A stretch of 64,000 nt of DNA from Erythrophleum ivorense. Taxonomy: Eukaryota > Streptophyta > Magnoliopsida > Fabales > Fabaceae. Every line of letters begins with the position of its first letter. Within the stretch, counting starts at the first letter, position 1. Below the pieces are notes generated by a model. That model saw only the letters and a list, made by a program, of their open reading frames with translations. It was not told the origin of the DNA and did not search any database. Positions 47,444 through 59,365 of the stretch are shown in pieces. The stretch covers positions 1 to 64,000 of the forward strand of contig JAIUCV010001095.1 in assembly GCA_026724425.1 (NCBI GenBank), written 5' to 3'. The translations under genes were made by a program, and so were the position numbers.

Positions 47444-47521
<78 letters not shown>
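47444..47521. repeat. (CT)39 microsatellite
   Basis: Thirty-nine uninterrupted CT units over 78 bp. It yields spurious Arg-Glu and Ser-Leu repeat frames on the two strands. Confidence 0.98.
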
Positions 47522-47524
<3 letters not shown>

Positions 47525-47663
47525 CAACATATTTTCTTTGTTATTTTTTTTTTGTCAAACACCCTAATCTCGCTTGTCCATACAAGCTAAAAGATGCCAA
47601 GTGGGAAAACAAAATGCATTCAAAAATGCCATCCCAAATGAGAAACAAGAGCTCCTTTATTGC

Positions 47664-47687
47664 TATATATATATATATATATATATA
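47664..47687. repeat. (TA)12 microsatellite
   Basis: Twelve uninterrupted TA units. Confidence 0.95.
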
Positions 47688-49736
47688 GAAGAAAATAACC
47701 CCAAAAAAAAAAAGTCCTTGCTTTCCATAGATGGTCAGATATAGTTTTTTTTTTTCCTCTGCAAATTTATCCTTTTTCAATTTTCATGGACAAGTACTAT
47801 TAAAATTTAAACAAAAAAAATTATTGAAAGTGTTATATTGCACAAAACTAAAAAGTCAAGGTTTGTAGTTAACTTTTAAAGTTAAAAAAAAGAGAAATTA
47901 CATAACCCTATAAAATCAAAAAGATTATTTGTATATTTTAGTCTAAAATAAATAAAAGTATTTTAATAATTTTCTTATTTTAGGAACCTTCTCATGTAGG
48001 AGGTGCACTCTTTGTCCCTAACCTTAAATTTTTTTACATAAAAAGATTTCTTTTTAAAATATAAATTACACAAGCTTTAAATTAAGAGAATCTTTATATT
48101 TTAACCTATAATAGATAACGGTATTTTAATAGTTTTCTTATTGCAAGAAGCAATGAGGTATAGTCTTCATTCTCATCCTCGAAACGTTTCACACAAAAAG
48201 AATTTCTCTCCACCCCGCATGCAAAAAAAAAAAAAATTTGCTATTCGTGGACATATGTGGTTTTATGATTTTGGGAAGTAGTTTATCTTTGTACAAAGTA
48301 AAAAAAAGGGAAATAATATACGTGTTGGATTGTTTGATTGTGTTGAATATATATAAAATTTTTAATATCAAATTTAATTATGTTTTTACCTTCTTTTAAT
48401 ACCAATCTTTTAAAGTTGAATGCTAAAATGGCATGTATATTGTAACAAGTTTGAGTAAAAGAATAAATATACAAACAAATGTCATTTATAAATATTAGTG
48501 CGTTCTTCGGTACACCCTTAAAATTAGATGTGGATTATACCACTGATCTGTCAAAGTATCACTGGTCCACGTGACTCCTACGTGGAATAGGTTCCTAACA
48601 AGAAAAGTAGAAGTGATAATTGCGAAAGGGTCCAGAACATTTGAAAATTACTAATTTGAATTATTTTTTAGACCCAATAATTCTAATTATTATAAGATAG
48701 ACCTCCTCTTTTGTAAAATTCAAAAGCACCCAGTGAAATTGTTACCCTTCAGAAAGAGCCAATGCCAATGCTCAGTTGGAAAAGACCCATTTGAAAAATC
48801 CCTGAACCAAATCTCCAAAACCCCCGCATTCCATATTGCAGGCTCAAATTTTCTACCGATCGGCGCTAATCTGGCTGAAAGAGGGCAGCAAACCCACTGG
48901 TATGAAAAATTGCAACTTTGACTCGCGAAGAAGCTACTGTAGAACTGAAAATTAGATCTCGATGATTGATGAAGAAGCTGCTGCATTGAATCGTGAAGCT
49001 GGGTGTCAGCAAAAACGGTTGGCTCTCACAGAAAGTTGCTGAAGAAAGCAACGAAAGAAGTTGCGACACCCTGACGTGGTATGTTACTTGCAAATCGAAC
49101 CCGTATATCATATTGTACCCGTTATTAGAATTTTTTTCCATGTAGTGACCTGGTATGTTCCTTGTAAATCAAATCCTCGTATGTTCCTTGCAAATCAAAC
49201 CCAGATCTCATTTTGTACCCCTATTTCTAGAAATATTTTTTTCTTATGGGTAGTTCAAGCATGCTGCGCTGAAGTAGAACCTGATTTGATTAAGCATTGG
49301 AGACATCGGAATCAACGTTGTTGATTCCTTTGGAAAAACACATTTGACAGAAGCGTATGCTCTTTGACTTGTACAAGCACATTCGCACATGTGTTTCTTG
49401 ACTCACACAAGCTCACTCAACGAAGCATGTCTTTGCTCTGCATGTGTTATTGTACTCCTTAAGGAAACCATGCTATAGTACGGCTATGTGTTATTTCACC
49501 TTCACATAATCACATATTACATAAGCATTTTCCTCTTTGAGACGTATTATCTTTGTAGGGGCAAGATGGAAAAGAATTGCTCTGACCTGTAGCTTCTCTT
49601 TGCCGAACCAGTTCAATGGAACTAAAATTATTCTTAATGCTTGACAACGAGATGCTTGGTTTTCTACAGGGTGAACCATAATTAACTATCTACCACAGAC
49701 TCCACCCCCTTGACATATAATATGGAGAATCCCGAA
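47688..49736. other. Intergenic DNA, possible promoter-like part at 48.7-49.3 kb
   Basis: 47.7-48.7 kb is AT-rich with nothing recognisable. 48720-49330 is richer in CpG and has short frames on both strands (62-91 residues) without recognisable domains. ATGTTCCTTGCAAATC-like segments repeat near 49080, 49155 and 49180. It may be the region upstream of the FAR1-like pseudogene. Confidence 0.4.
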
Positions 49737-49968
49737 TGCATTGAATTGGGGCAGATGATGTTTTAAGTTCAGATGAAAATGATATCATTTGTCTAATGAG
49801 TCAAAAGATAAGGAAGCATATGAAGCTGAAGAGGACACCAAAGCTGGGCACGTGCAATTTGCCAGTGAAAGAGCTAACAGAGTTATCAAAATTGATGGCA
49901 TGTGATGTACAGTGGTTAGAGTTTGGAAGCGAAGACACCCCTATGAATTTAATCATAAGTATGCACTG
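49737..49968 (+). pseudogene. FAR1/MULE-type transposase: N-terminal piece
   Basis: The frame from about 49796 reads into VQWLEFGSEDT. After a one-base shift it reads YEFNHKYALC, matching the start of the FAR1 DNA-binding domain (F.SE..A..FY..YA...GF). It stops at the target duplication TATGCACTG (49960-49968), where an RTE LINE is inserted. The next residues of the domain follow at 53158. FAR1 domains occur in FHY3/FAR1 host factors and in MULE transposases; the decay here suggests a transposon remnant or dead gene. Confidence 0.65.
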
Positions 49969-50254
49969 CCTTATGACGACCTTTGATATAAATTATTTTT
50001 TTATAGTCGGTCCCAAGCTTAAAAAAAAGAGAAGGGTTATGTTAGGCAGTCGACAACCAATGCAAAACTTTATCGAATCTTTATGACATGGACAATCGAT
50101 ATATTAAACGTAATGTTAGGTCGTTGCTCAGAAGCAGCGTGTTGTATAGTTCGAGTACAGTGACAAATGAGCAAGAGCCGCTGTATCGATACCTAGTTGT
50201 AGTAAAAAATAAGTAAGGATTCTTACATTTTCGTGAATAGATGTGGGCAAAGAA

Positions 50255-50962
50255 GGTAGTTCATGAGAGTAGGATTCGTTTTGGAACTTGGAATATAGGT
50301 ACACTTATGGGTAAGTCAATGAAAATAGTTGATTCTATGATTAGGAGGATGATTAATTTTATGTGTTTACAAGAAATTAAATGGGTAAGAGAAAAAACGA
50401 AATAATTAGACACTTCAGGTTTTAAACTTTGTTATACTGATAAGGCTAAATTTAGAAATGGGATAGGTATAATTGTAGATAAGTTTTGGAAAAATGCTAT
50501 AGTGGATGTAAAAAAGTTATGAGATAGAATCATTACATTGAAGTTTGTAGTGGAAAAAGAAATTTTTAATGTTATTAGTGCTTATGCACCGCAAGTAAGG
50601 TTAGAAAAATATCACAAGGTAAAGTTTTGGGAAGATTTAGAATGTTTAATTCAGGAAATACCATTAAGAGAAAAAATTCTTTTAGGAGGGGATCTAAATG
50701 GTCATGTGAAAAGTGTATCTTCAGGTTATGAGGGTATTCATGGAGGACATGGCATAGGAGAAGCAAATGCAGAGGGTAAAACTATTTTAGACTTTTCATT
50801 AGCGTTCGATCTTATATTAGCTAACACTTATTTTAGAAAGTGTGAGGAACATCTTATCACGTACACAAGTGGAAGGATATGTTTTCAAATTGATTTCTTT
50901 CTTATAAAGAAATCGGATAGAAAACTTTGCATGGATTGTAAAGTTATACTTGAAATAGTTTA
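50255..50962 (+). pseudogene. RTE LINE apurinic-type endonuclease domain
   Basis: Endonuclease/exonuclease/phosphatase fold. RFGTWNIGTLMGKS (about 50275) is followed by CLQEIKWV with the catalytic Glu (about 50365). NVISAYAPQV (about 50570), LLGGDLNGHV (about 50685, Asp and Asn) and TYTSGR...QIDFFL (about 50865-50905) follow. A frame shift or stop near 50403 and 50520 breaks it; the longest open piece is 50538-50963. In the family it nicks target DNA to prime reverse transcription. Confidence 0.85.
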
Positions 50963-53139
50963 ACTACTCAGCATAGAGTTTTGGTTATGGATGTAAGAGT
51001 TAAGAGGAAAGTAAAAAGCAAAGGCGAAGATAGGGCGTTAAGGATTAAGTGGTGGCAACTAAAAGGGGATAAAGGAAAGAATTTGCAAAGACGGATTGTG
51101 GAAAAAGGAACTTGAAAAATACAAGGAAGTGCTAACGATATGTGGAATGAAATGGCTAAAGAGATTAGGAAGGTGACAAAGAAAATATTAGATGAATCAA
51201 AAGGTTTTAGACCTAGAGATAAAAAATCTTGGTGATGGGATGCAAGGGTGCAAGATAAGGTAAAAGTAAAAATGGAGTGTTATAAAGTGTGGTCGTTGTG
51301 TAAGAGTAATAAAAATTGAAAAAAAATATAAGGTAGCTAAGAAAGACACTAAAAGGGCAGTGAGCAAAGCGAGAGCAAAGACATTTCATGAGTTATACCA
51401 ATTTTTAGGTACTAAAGTTAAAGAAATAAGTATTTACAAGTTAACTAAAAGTATGAAAAAAAATATAAGAGACGTGAACCAAGTGAAATACATCAAGGAT
51501 AAAGAAGGAAAAGTGTTGGTCACGGAACAAGATATCAGAGAACAATGAAAGAGTTATTTTCATAGGCTTTTCAATGAATGGCATAAGCTTTTATTACAAT
51601 CAGATAGGCTAGACACTAGAGAAGAGGATCAAAATTATACTTTTTATCGTATGATTTGTGAAGTAGAGGTAAGAGAAGCATTAAAGCGAATGGAGAATGA
51701 CAAAGCAGTTGGACAAGATAATATACCCATTTAAGTATAGAAGGGTTTAAGAGTGAAAAGCATAAGTTATCTCATAAAGTTATTTAATAAAATTATGAGA
51801 TCTAAGAAAATGTTAGATGAGTGGAGGAGAAGTACTTTAATCTCTATTTATAAGAGTAAATGGGACATTCAAAATTGTGCAAATTATAGGTGAATTAAAC
51901 TCATGAGCTACACTATAAAATTATGGGAAAGAGTAATTGAGCAAAGGTTCAGGAAAGAGACTCAAGTTATGGAGAATCAATTTGGTTTTATGTTAGGAAG
52001 GTCAACTATAGAAGCAATATACTTGTTGCGAAGATTAATGGAGAGATATTGAGAGAATCAAAGAGATTTACACATGATATTTATCGATTTAGAAAAAGCA
52101 TATAATAGAGTGCCAAGAGAGGTTTTATGGAAGGCTTTGGAGAAAAAATGAATTCGTATAATTTATATTTGAGCAATCCAAAATATATATGATAAAGTTA
52201 CAACTAGTGTAGTAATAAAAGGTGAATTTACGAAAAAAATTTCGATAATTATTGGTTTACATCAAGAGTCAACTCTTAGCTCTTATCTTTTTACTTTAGT
52301 CTTAGATGTGCTTACTGAATATATCTAAGAGCCGGTGCTATAGTGCATGCTTTTTGCAGATGATATTGTCCTAGTTAGAAAATCGAGAGAGAAAATGAAT
52401 GAGAAGTTGGAGAGGTGGAGACTAGCTTTGGAAGCTCATGGATTTCGTTTAAGTAGAAGTAAAACGGAGTATATAGAGTGTAGGTTTAATAAGAGACACA
52501 TCATTTCTAGTGCAGAAGTAAAAATTGGAGAACATATCCTACCACAAGTCACACGATTTAAGTATCTTGGATCCATCATACAATATAACGAGGAAATAGA
52601 AGAAGATGTAAAGTATAGGATTCAAGTGGGGTGGATGAAATGGAGGAGTACTTCAGGTGTTATTTGTGATATAAGAGTACAACTCAAATTTAAGGGTAAA
52701 TGTTACTGTATAGTTATAAGACTTGCAATGTTGTATGAAACTGAGTATTGGATAATAAAAAGTCAACAAAAAAATAAGTTCAATGTTGCAGAGATGAGAA
52801 TGTTGCGTTGGATGAGTGGACACATTAGACGAGATGAGATTATAAATGAATGTATTAGAGAAAAAGTGGAAGTCGCACTTATTGTGAAAAATATTATAGA
52901 ATCGAGATTTAGATGGTTTGGTCATGCGGAGAGGAGACCTATAGAAGCTCCAGTTAAGACGGTAGATGAGATGGAGAATAGGCCATTAATTAGAGGTATA
53001 GGAAGACTAAGAAAAACTATAAGAGAAATTATTAAGAGAGATTTAGATTTAAATGGTTTATCTAAAAATATGATTTATGATAAGTGTTTATGGTGTCGAT
53101 TTGATCCATGTAGCCGACCCTACCTAGTGGGAAAAGGCC
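50963..53139 (+). pseudogene. RTE LINE reverse transcriptase and C-terminal region
   Basis: The RT can be followed through stops and frameshifts. A palm motif A equivalent reads FIDLEKAYNRVPREVLW near 52078-52130, and the active-site box MLFADDIVLVR is at 52347-52380. LRWMSGHIRRDEI and FRWFGHAERRP follow near 52800-52940. The end (PYLVGKGL, about 53115-53140) is the usual terminus of plant RTE ORFs. Longest open piece is 52347-53171. No RNase H domain is seen, as expected for RTE. Confidence 0.85.
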
Positions 53140-53157
53140 TTGTTGTTGTTGTTGTTG

Positions 53158-54644
53158 TATGCACTGTGTGATGGATTTGCAGTGTGGAAACACTACATCG
53201 TAAGAGATGTGAAGGGTTCAATGGTGAATCAGGTATTTGTATGCAGTAGCCATGGATTTAGGGTGCCAAGGTTCTTGGCTACATACGACAAGAAGAGGGA
53301 GTTGATGGCAATGGCGAGAACTAGGTGCAATGCCACGTTACGGGTTGGTTAGGATGGTGCCACAAGGAAGGGGTTATTACGTGATTTGAAGAAGAAAACA
53401 ACTGCAAACTTGTACCAGTAAACATGGTGCATCTTGATGCATGCCTATTGCAGGATATTAGGGGTGCGGAAACTCTAGGTAGGGTTAAGACATGTCACAT
53501 CATAGGCTTCATGGTAGGAAAAATAAGAGGTTACCCAGGTCTTGGATTATGCAAGAGGGACTTGTACAACCACCTCGACAAGGTGAAGCGGGCAAAATTG
53601 CTAGTGAAGATGCTCTAGCTACCTTAAGCTACCAACAATGCGAGGCAGATAGAGATCTTATGTTTTTTGTGAGGTATACAGCCACAAAAGGGGGGCAATT
53701 GCAGAATCTATTCTAGGTGGATAGTATAAGCCATACCAACTACGAATGTTTTAGGAAAATTATGTTTTGACAACACCTACTAGGAAGCCTCTTCTTATAG
53801 AGTAAATCACTATTGGGCCACCATTGTTTTTGCATGTGTATTGATTGCAGATGAAACAACTGAGATGCACAAGTCGTTGTTGCTGGTATTTTTGGTAGCT
53901 ATGTTAAACAAACATCTCAATGTGGTTGTCATCAATGGGGATAAAGCAATGATGAGTGCATTGAATGAGGTAATGCTAGATGCTACCTACAGGTTATGCC
54001 TATGGCACCTAAGTCAGAATGTGAAGAAAAAGGCTTAAAAGAAAGGGGTTTCTAGAGAAATTTGGTCATTTCATGCATCACAGCTTTGTGCCTAACGAAT
54101 TTGGATGACTAGAGTATGATGGTTGTTGAGCTGGGTTTATCAAGGAATAAGTGGGTGTACAAGACCTATAGAATGAGGAGGATGTGGGCCACTACATACT
54201 TCAAGAAAAGTTCTTTGCTAACATGTTGACAGTGTCTTGCTATAAGGGTGTAAACTCTTTTGTGAAGAGGTACACTAGGTTGTGGAGTAGTTTGGTGGAT
54301 TTTCTACACAACTTCGAGTGTGTCAGATGGGAGTATAAGAACAAGTTACGTGCTAATTTTTGAACTACAGCACACTTAACCCATACTAACATCTTTGTTA
54401 GAGAGCATTTAGAGGTGTGCTTCCGACGTGTATACTTAAAACTCGTTTAAGAAGTTCAAAGAGGAGTTGTAACAGTCATTTGCTCTATCCCTTATGAATA
54501 GGGAAACAATCTCATGCAACTTATGCTACATTCTAAGATGTTTTGGCTTTAATAGTAGTGAGTTCACTATGCTATATGATTTGCAATGGCATACATTCCA
54601 TTACAACTATTGCTTGTATGAGTTGTGAGGGATACCATGCTCCC
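53158..54644 (+). pseudogene. FAR1/MULE-type transposase: central part
   Basis: It begins with the rest of the FAR1 domain: YALCDGFAVWKH, VNQVFVCSSHGFR and RTRCNATLRV. A linker (HIIGFMVGKIRGYPGLG), YQQCEADRDLMFFVRY and LFWVDSISHTNYECF follow. The MULE transposase core is visible as DETTEMHKSLLLVFLVAML, VVINGDKAMMSALNEV and the TYRLCLWHLSQNVKKKA motif (about 53985-54035). The end is the first half of a SWIM zinc finger (YEL then GIPCS, about 54620-54644), where an LTR-B interrupts it. At least ten stops or frameshifts are present. Confidence 0.8.
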
Positions 54645-57600
54645 TAAAACATTTAGCTTTATACTGTACTTTCTCATATACTTTAATCTTATCACTACAA
54701 ATTTCACATAATTGAGATACTACGCAATGAAAAAAATAAATTTTTTTCAAGAATTTTGCCAAGGTCTCCCTTTGTCTTCTAGGGGTCCCAATCATATAAA
54801 AGTCTCAATTTGCAATTCTGCTCATATTATCCATTTCTAACATAAGCTAGTACTTTAGGACTTAGTTAACAACTAGCCTTTTTAGGAAAATTTATACATA
54901 TATTTATAACTCAAGGCAAGACATAAACTCGATAAGATATCTAATTGTCAATTATAGGTACAATATTACATTATTTCTTACATAAGTTTCAAATTGTGCA
55001 TATATATATATACACATCAAACTTTCAAAATGCATTTATAATTCCCTTGACAAATCTTTAACCTTTCCATAGTTGCTGCTTTACTTTCATTTCCATTGGT
55101 CTCTTCACCTGATATGGGTTAGTAGACATGGAAATATGGGATGAGATTTTAGGAAGAATCTTAGTAGCAAACTTCACACTCAATGCATGCATAAGTAATT
55201 CTAGTATAAGGACACAAGCATACATAAAACCTACCTCATAACATACTAGAGTTGGCATAAAACATATTCAGTCAATAACCATGGCTTTTGAAATATTGTA
55301 CTGGTCTGTGCTTTACTTAGGGAAGAATTACTATGCTCAATTCCTCGCTTGGCATACTTATGCTATAAAACACATTCTCGCCAGAAGTGCATGTAAGACA
55401 TGATCATACATGCCAATTTAAACATGAAATATGATCATTATAAAGCATATATAACACACATACAAACATCTAAACACTCAAGCAACAAATATGCATAGAT
55501 AAGGGAAGGAGATGCCACTTGAAGAACTTAAACCCAATGCCTTATAACTTGAAATTCTCTTATTTTACTTCAACTCATTCTCTACTCTAATGGCCCAATA
55601 ATGCATTAAGATCACTGGAATTGCCTAAATCATCAAAATATATAAATAAGTAGAACACTTACTAACTCATTAGTAACTCAATTCATTACTTTTCTTTAAA
55701 ATTTTACTAATACTTTATTTAAGTCTCTCATTTTAGAAAATTATATCTTGGGTTAGGAACTTCCAAATTTAGCAAACTATAACTTGTTGGAAAGATCTAA
55801 TCATGAACTATCTACTATAGAAATTTGAACTCAAAGCTAATCCATTTGGTCCTTGAAATGTATGAAAAATCAAATTTGGTATGGGACAAAAATTTAATGC
55901 ATGAAAGCTTTTTTAGACTAAATTTGAAAATTTATAACTTTAGGTAGGATTACAAATTGGGCAAACTAAGATTTGTTGAAAAACTTTTGATGTGTCCTAA
56001 CTACTATAAAAATTTCAAGCTTAAGTTAGATCATTGGGTCCCTAAAAAGAGTTGAAACTTAAGGTTTTCTAGAAATCAAAATTGATACAAGGTAGATCTT
56101 CTAAGGCAACTTTGAAAATTCGTAAAATATTTTGTACTAATTCAAAAATTACGAACTATGTTTCATGTGAAAGTTTATAATGTCCCCTAAATGTCTACCA
56201 AGTTCTATGCTTAAATTCGTCCATCAAGGCCTTTATGGGTAGAGATACATTTTTAGACTCATTATAGGTATATTTTGGTTATTTATGGTTCTGAATTTAC
56301 CATATTAGCTATTCATGCAATTTTCTCCCTTTGAACAAGTTTCTTAATTAGCAACTAACTCACTTAACTGGTTTCTAAGATAAAATATGGCTTATATAGA
56401 AATATAAATATGGCACTTGTTTATTTTGCCTATACTTCTATCTTATCATTTTGCACCCTTGGTGGCCATATTGCATTTAATTGACTCTAATTCTAATCTT
56501 ATAACTTGCATATCATTTTAAAGTTATTTTACACTTGCTAGACTAGCCATATGATCATTTATCATTTTGTGCAAACTTATGGAACTTATAGCTTATTTTA
56601 TGCCTTATTAAGGTTTATGTTCTATAATGCAACATCCTATAATTTTAACTAATCCAATGACTCATATAATCTTAAAATCATTCTAAGAAACTTGCTAAAT
56701 TATCAGATTCATTAAAAATATATCATGGCTTCTCTTGAACCCTAAGTGACACTATCTTGCATTCTATAGTTTCCTAGGTGAATTTCTTTTACATATTCTA
56801 AATTCTCACCCTTCTTAACCCTTAATTTCAGCAAGCTTGCCTTAAGTTTATCCCTTCTTCCTTCTTTCTCTCGGCCGAATATGAAGGGGTTTAGGGTTCT
56901 AAGGATAATTACTTTTCTTAGCTTGATATATACCTTGTTTTGATGCTCATTGGTTGTAAATTCTTATGGTATATTTGGTTTCTTCAACTAACATATTTTG
57001 CTCAAGGTGACAACCATAACTTTTACCTTTTCAGAAAACCAAACCCATCATGAGAAAGAGTACGAAGAGGGAAGACGTTTCATAGCAAAATTTTACACGT
57101 TTCCTTACCTATTTTGCCTTTCTTTCTCTCTCTCTTCCTTCTTTTCACACCACCATAGTTCAGCCTAAAATATTATTATCGGAATTATAATTTGTATATC
57201 ATTAGGGATTTAATTAAACTAACGTCATTTAGTTAATTTGCTTGCCTTATTTTATCATATTATAGTGAGGGATATAAGTTTCTTATGTTAATTCTCATAA
57301 TATTTAAATCCTTGATTTTTCTTGCATTGCGATATTGCTACCATCTATTTGTTTTTGCACAATTTAAAGATTTTGGCCACATTGGGATCCTTTAGTTAAA
57401 CTCTAAATGTTCTTTTACCTTAGGCTAATAAAAATGATCTTTTATCCCCATTTATTTTTCATTTAAAACAAAACCCTGGTTTTTTGTATCGTTGTAGTCA
57501 ATTTTATAGTTTTTTCATTGCATTCATTTCACTTTGATTTTGGTCCAAAAATGTAATCGTTTTGCATAACTCTGAGGCATAGGATTTTTTAAAATCCTTT

Positions 57601-58007
57601 ATACTCATGTAATCAATCTTTGAGTCCACAGTGGTTGAGAATAGTTAAAAATAGTTTAATTATGATTTTACCACTAGTTTCCTTATTTTGCTTACTATAC
57701 AGGTTTTGACCAATTTTATCTACCTTAATTACTCTGTTAATCTCATTTAGTTATATTGAGATGGAAAATATCTTACTTTCTCATTATCTTATTAAATATT
57801 AATCTTTTTTTTAATTTATCCTTGATATGCTGTCAAACCCGTTACTGTTGCCTTTTTAGGGCTTGAAACTCGATTTTTAACCTATTTTTCTCTCCAATTG
57901 GGCTCTACTCCTTTTTCTCATTAAGTTTGCTTTGATTTAGGGGTCTAACTCAATGTAAAAATACTAACTATTTTATCTAGTTTAGTGTTGAAATACCGAA
58001 TATTACA
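54645..58007 (-). mobile_element. Solo LTR-B, complete
   Basis: This 3363-bp block is flanked by CTCCC (54640-54644 and 58008-58012). It starts TA and ends ATATTACA on plus, like the copy at 3021-6403, and has the same series of AAATTT-rich modules. It lies inside the SWIM zinc-finger codons of the FAR1/MULE pseudogene: with one CTCCC left, the codons read GIPCSHIV. No internal coding remains, so it is a solo LTR. Confidence 0.85.
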
Positions 58008-58405
58008 CTCCCACATTGTTTTTTCATGAAAGAAGAGTATGTGAACCATCTTCTAACTAGCTTGATATGCGAATGGTGGACAAAGTGTGCAAAGACTCCT
58101 AATGTCCCAGACACGATAGTTGATGAAGGAGATCAACATGGCATGTTGCTAAGGTAAGGTGCATTGTCATTTGCATTCTTAGCTAAAAGGGCTCCTTTGT
58201 TATAAGGAATAAAGCAAAAAAATGCAAAACAGTGGTTGAAGTGCAAAACTTTAGGTCACTATGCAAGTACATGTCCCCAAGAGGATGATGCTAACCTAGA
58301 GTATGCTGACGTCCACGATGCCTCCTCTATGTCACTTGATGAAGGCAATGACAAATTGAACACCAATTAAATGCAGGAGCATCTAATCCTCGAATCTAGA
58401 ATGTA
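58008..58405 (+). pseudogene. FAR1/MULE-type transposase: C-terminal part
   Basis: It continues the SWIM zinc finger (His in the ACATTG codons), then LLTSLICEWWTKCAKTP, which matches the (I)LKRWTK.AK segment after SWIM in FAR1-like proteins. A Lys-rich stretch leads to GHYASTCPQED near 58253-58280, a decayed zinc knuckle whose first Cys pair is in another frame. It ends with a stop near 58368. GGTAA at 58406-58410 is the target duplication of the following LTR. Confidence 0.7.
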
Positions 58406-58824
58406 GGTAATGTAACACTCTAAAAATTAATTAAGGTGTTAATCATGGATTAGATTAATTAAGAATAATTAATATAGGATAATTTGGCAAGTTAAGTGAG
58501 TGGAGATTTTAGAGAGATAAATTATTAATATGAGTTTGAGATTTAATTGGGATAGAAACTTTATCTAGGCCCAAATTAAATTAAGTAGACTAAGGTTAAG
58601 ATTAATGGAGGCCCAATAATTGTAGGTGCAGACTAACCTTTTTATTGTGAGGCTTGGCCCAAGAGGTAGCATCTAGTGATTGCCTAATTCAATTTAATGA
58701 ATCGGAGACCCAAGACCTAACTTGCATAAGCCCATGTAATTGGCCCAATAACCTTTGAGCAGGCCCAAATCAAAGGAGTCTTCCAAACTTGGTCTAGCCC
58801 AATTGAATTTCAACAACCCAATAC

Positions 58825-59365
58825 ATAAGAGCTGACCTAACAAAAAAATCTGAAACCCATTAGGAGTTGAATCCTTGGAGCAGCCCATGACCCATATTTG
58901 ACCCAACTTAACCCAACTAAAACCTTAAACACTTCAGCCACTATCCCATTTTTCTGAAACAAAGGAGAAAATCGGAGGTCCAAAGGAGAGGTTAGGGTTC
59001 TTGACATATTTCCACGTTTTTTCACTTTTAATCTCAAAATCAGCCAAGATAATAGTTATATAACTTAATCCCCTTCTCTTTCTCTTTAAATATATAAGAG
59101 CTGGCCCAACAAAACAAAAATATGAAACCCATTAGGAGTTGGATCCTTGGAGCAGCCCATGACCCATATTTGACCCAATTTAACCCAACTAAAACCTTAA
59201 ACACTTCAGCCACTATCCCATTTTTCTGAAACACAGGAGAAAATCGGAGGTCCAAAGGAGAGGCTAGGGTATTTGGCATATTTCTACATTTTCCCACTTC
59301 TAAGCTCAAAATCAGCCAAGGTAATAGTTATATAACTTAATCCCCTTCTTTTTCTCTTTAATTTG
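58825..59365 (+). repeat. 269-bp tandem duplication inside LTR-A
   Basis: ATAAGAGCTG(A/G)CC starts at 58825 and again at 59094. The two units share CCCATTAGGAGTTG, GGAGCAGCCCATGACCC and CTCAAAATCAGCCAAG with few differences. This stretch occurs once in the other LTR-A copies. Confidence 0.88.

Larger units (their letters stand above)
49969..53157 (+). mobile_element. Full-length RTE-type LINE (non-LTR retrotransposon)
   Basis: A 3189-bp element flanked by a perfect 9-bp duplication TATGCACTG (49960-49968 and 53158-53166), with (TTG)6 at its 3' end (53140-53157). A short 3' microsatellite instead of poly-A is typical of RTE elements. The 5' leader includes GTTAGGCAGTCGACAACC and TAGGTCGTTGC, followed by an endonuclease and an RT region. 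Both coding regions carry stops and frameshifts, so this copy is dead although its length looks complete. Confidence 0.88.

Noticed and set aside
47359..47562. Frames encoding Arg-Glu or Ser-Leu repeats
   Set aside because: Translation of the (CT)39 microsatellite.
48720..49141. Short overlapping frames on both strands
   Set aside because: No recognisable motif, no conserved splice pattern and no support for one strand over the other.
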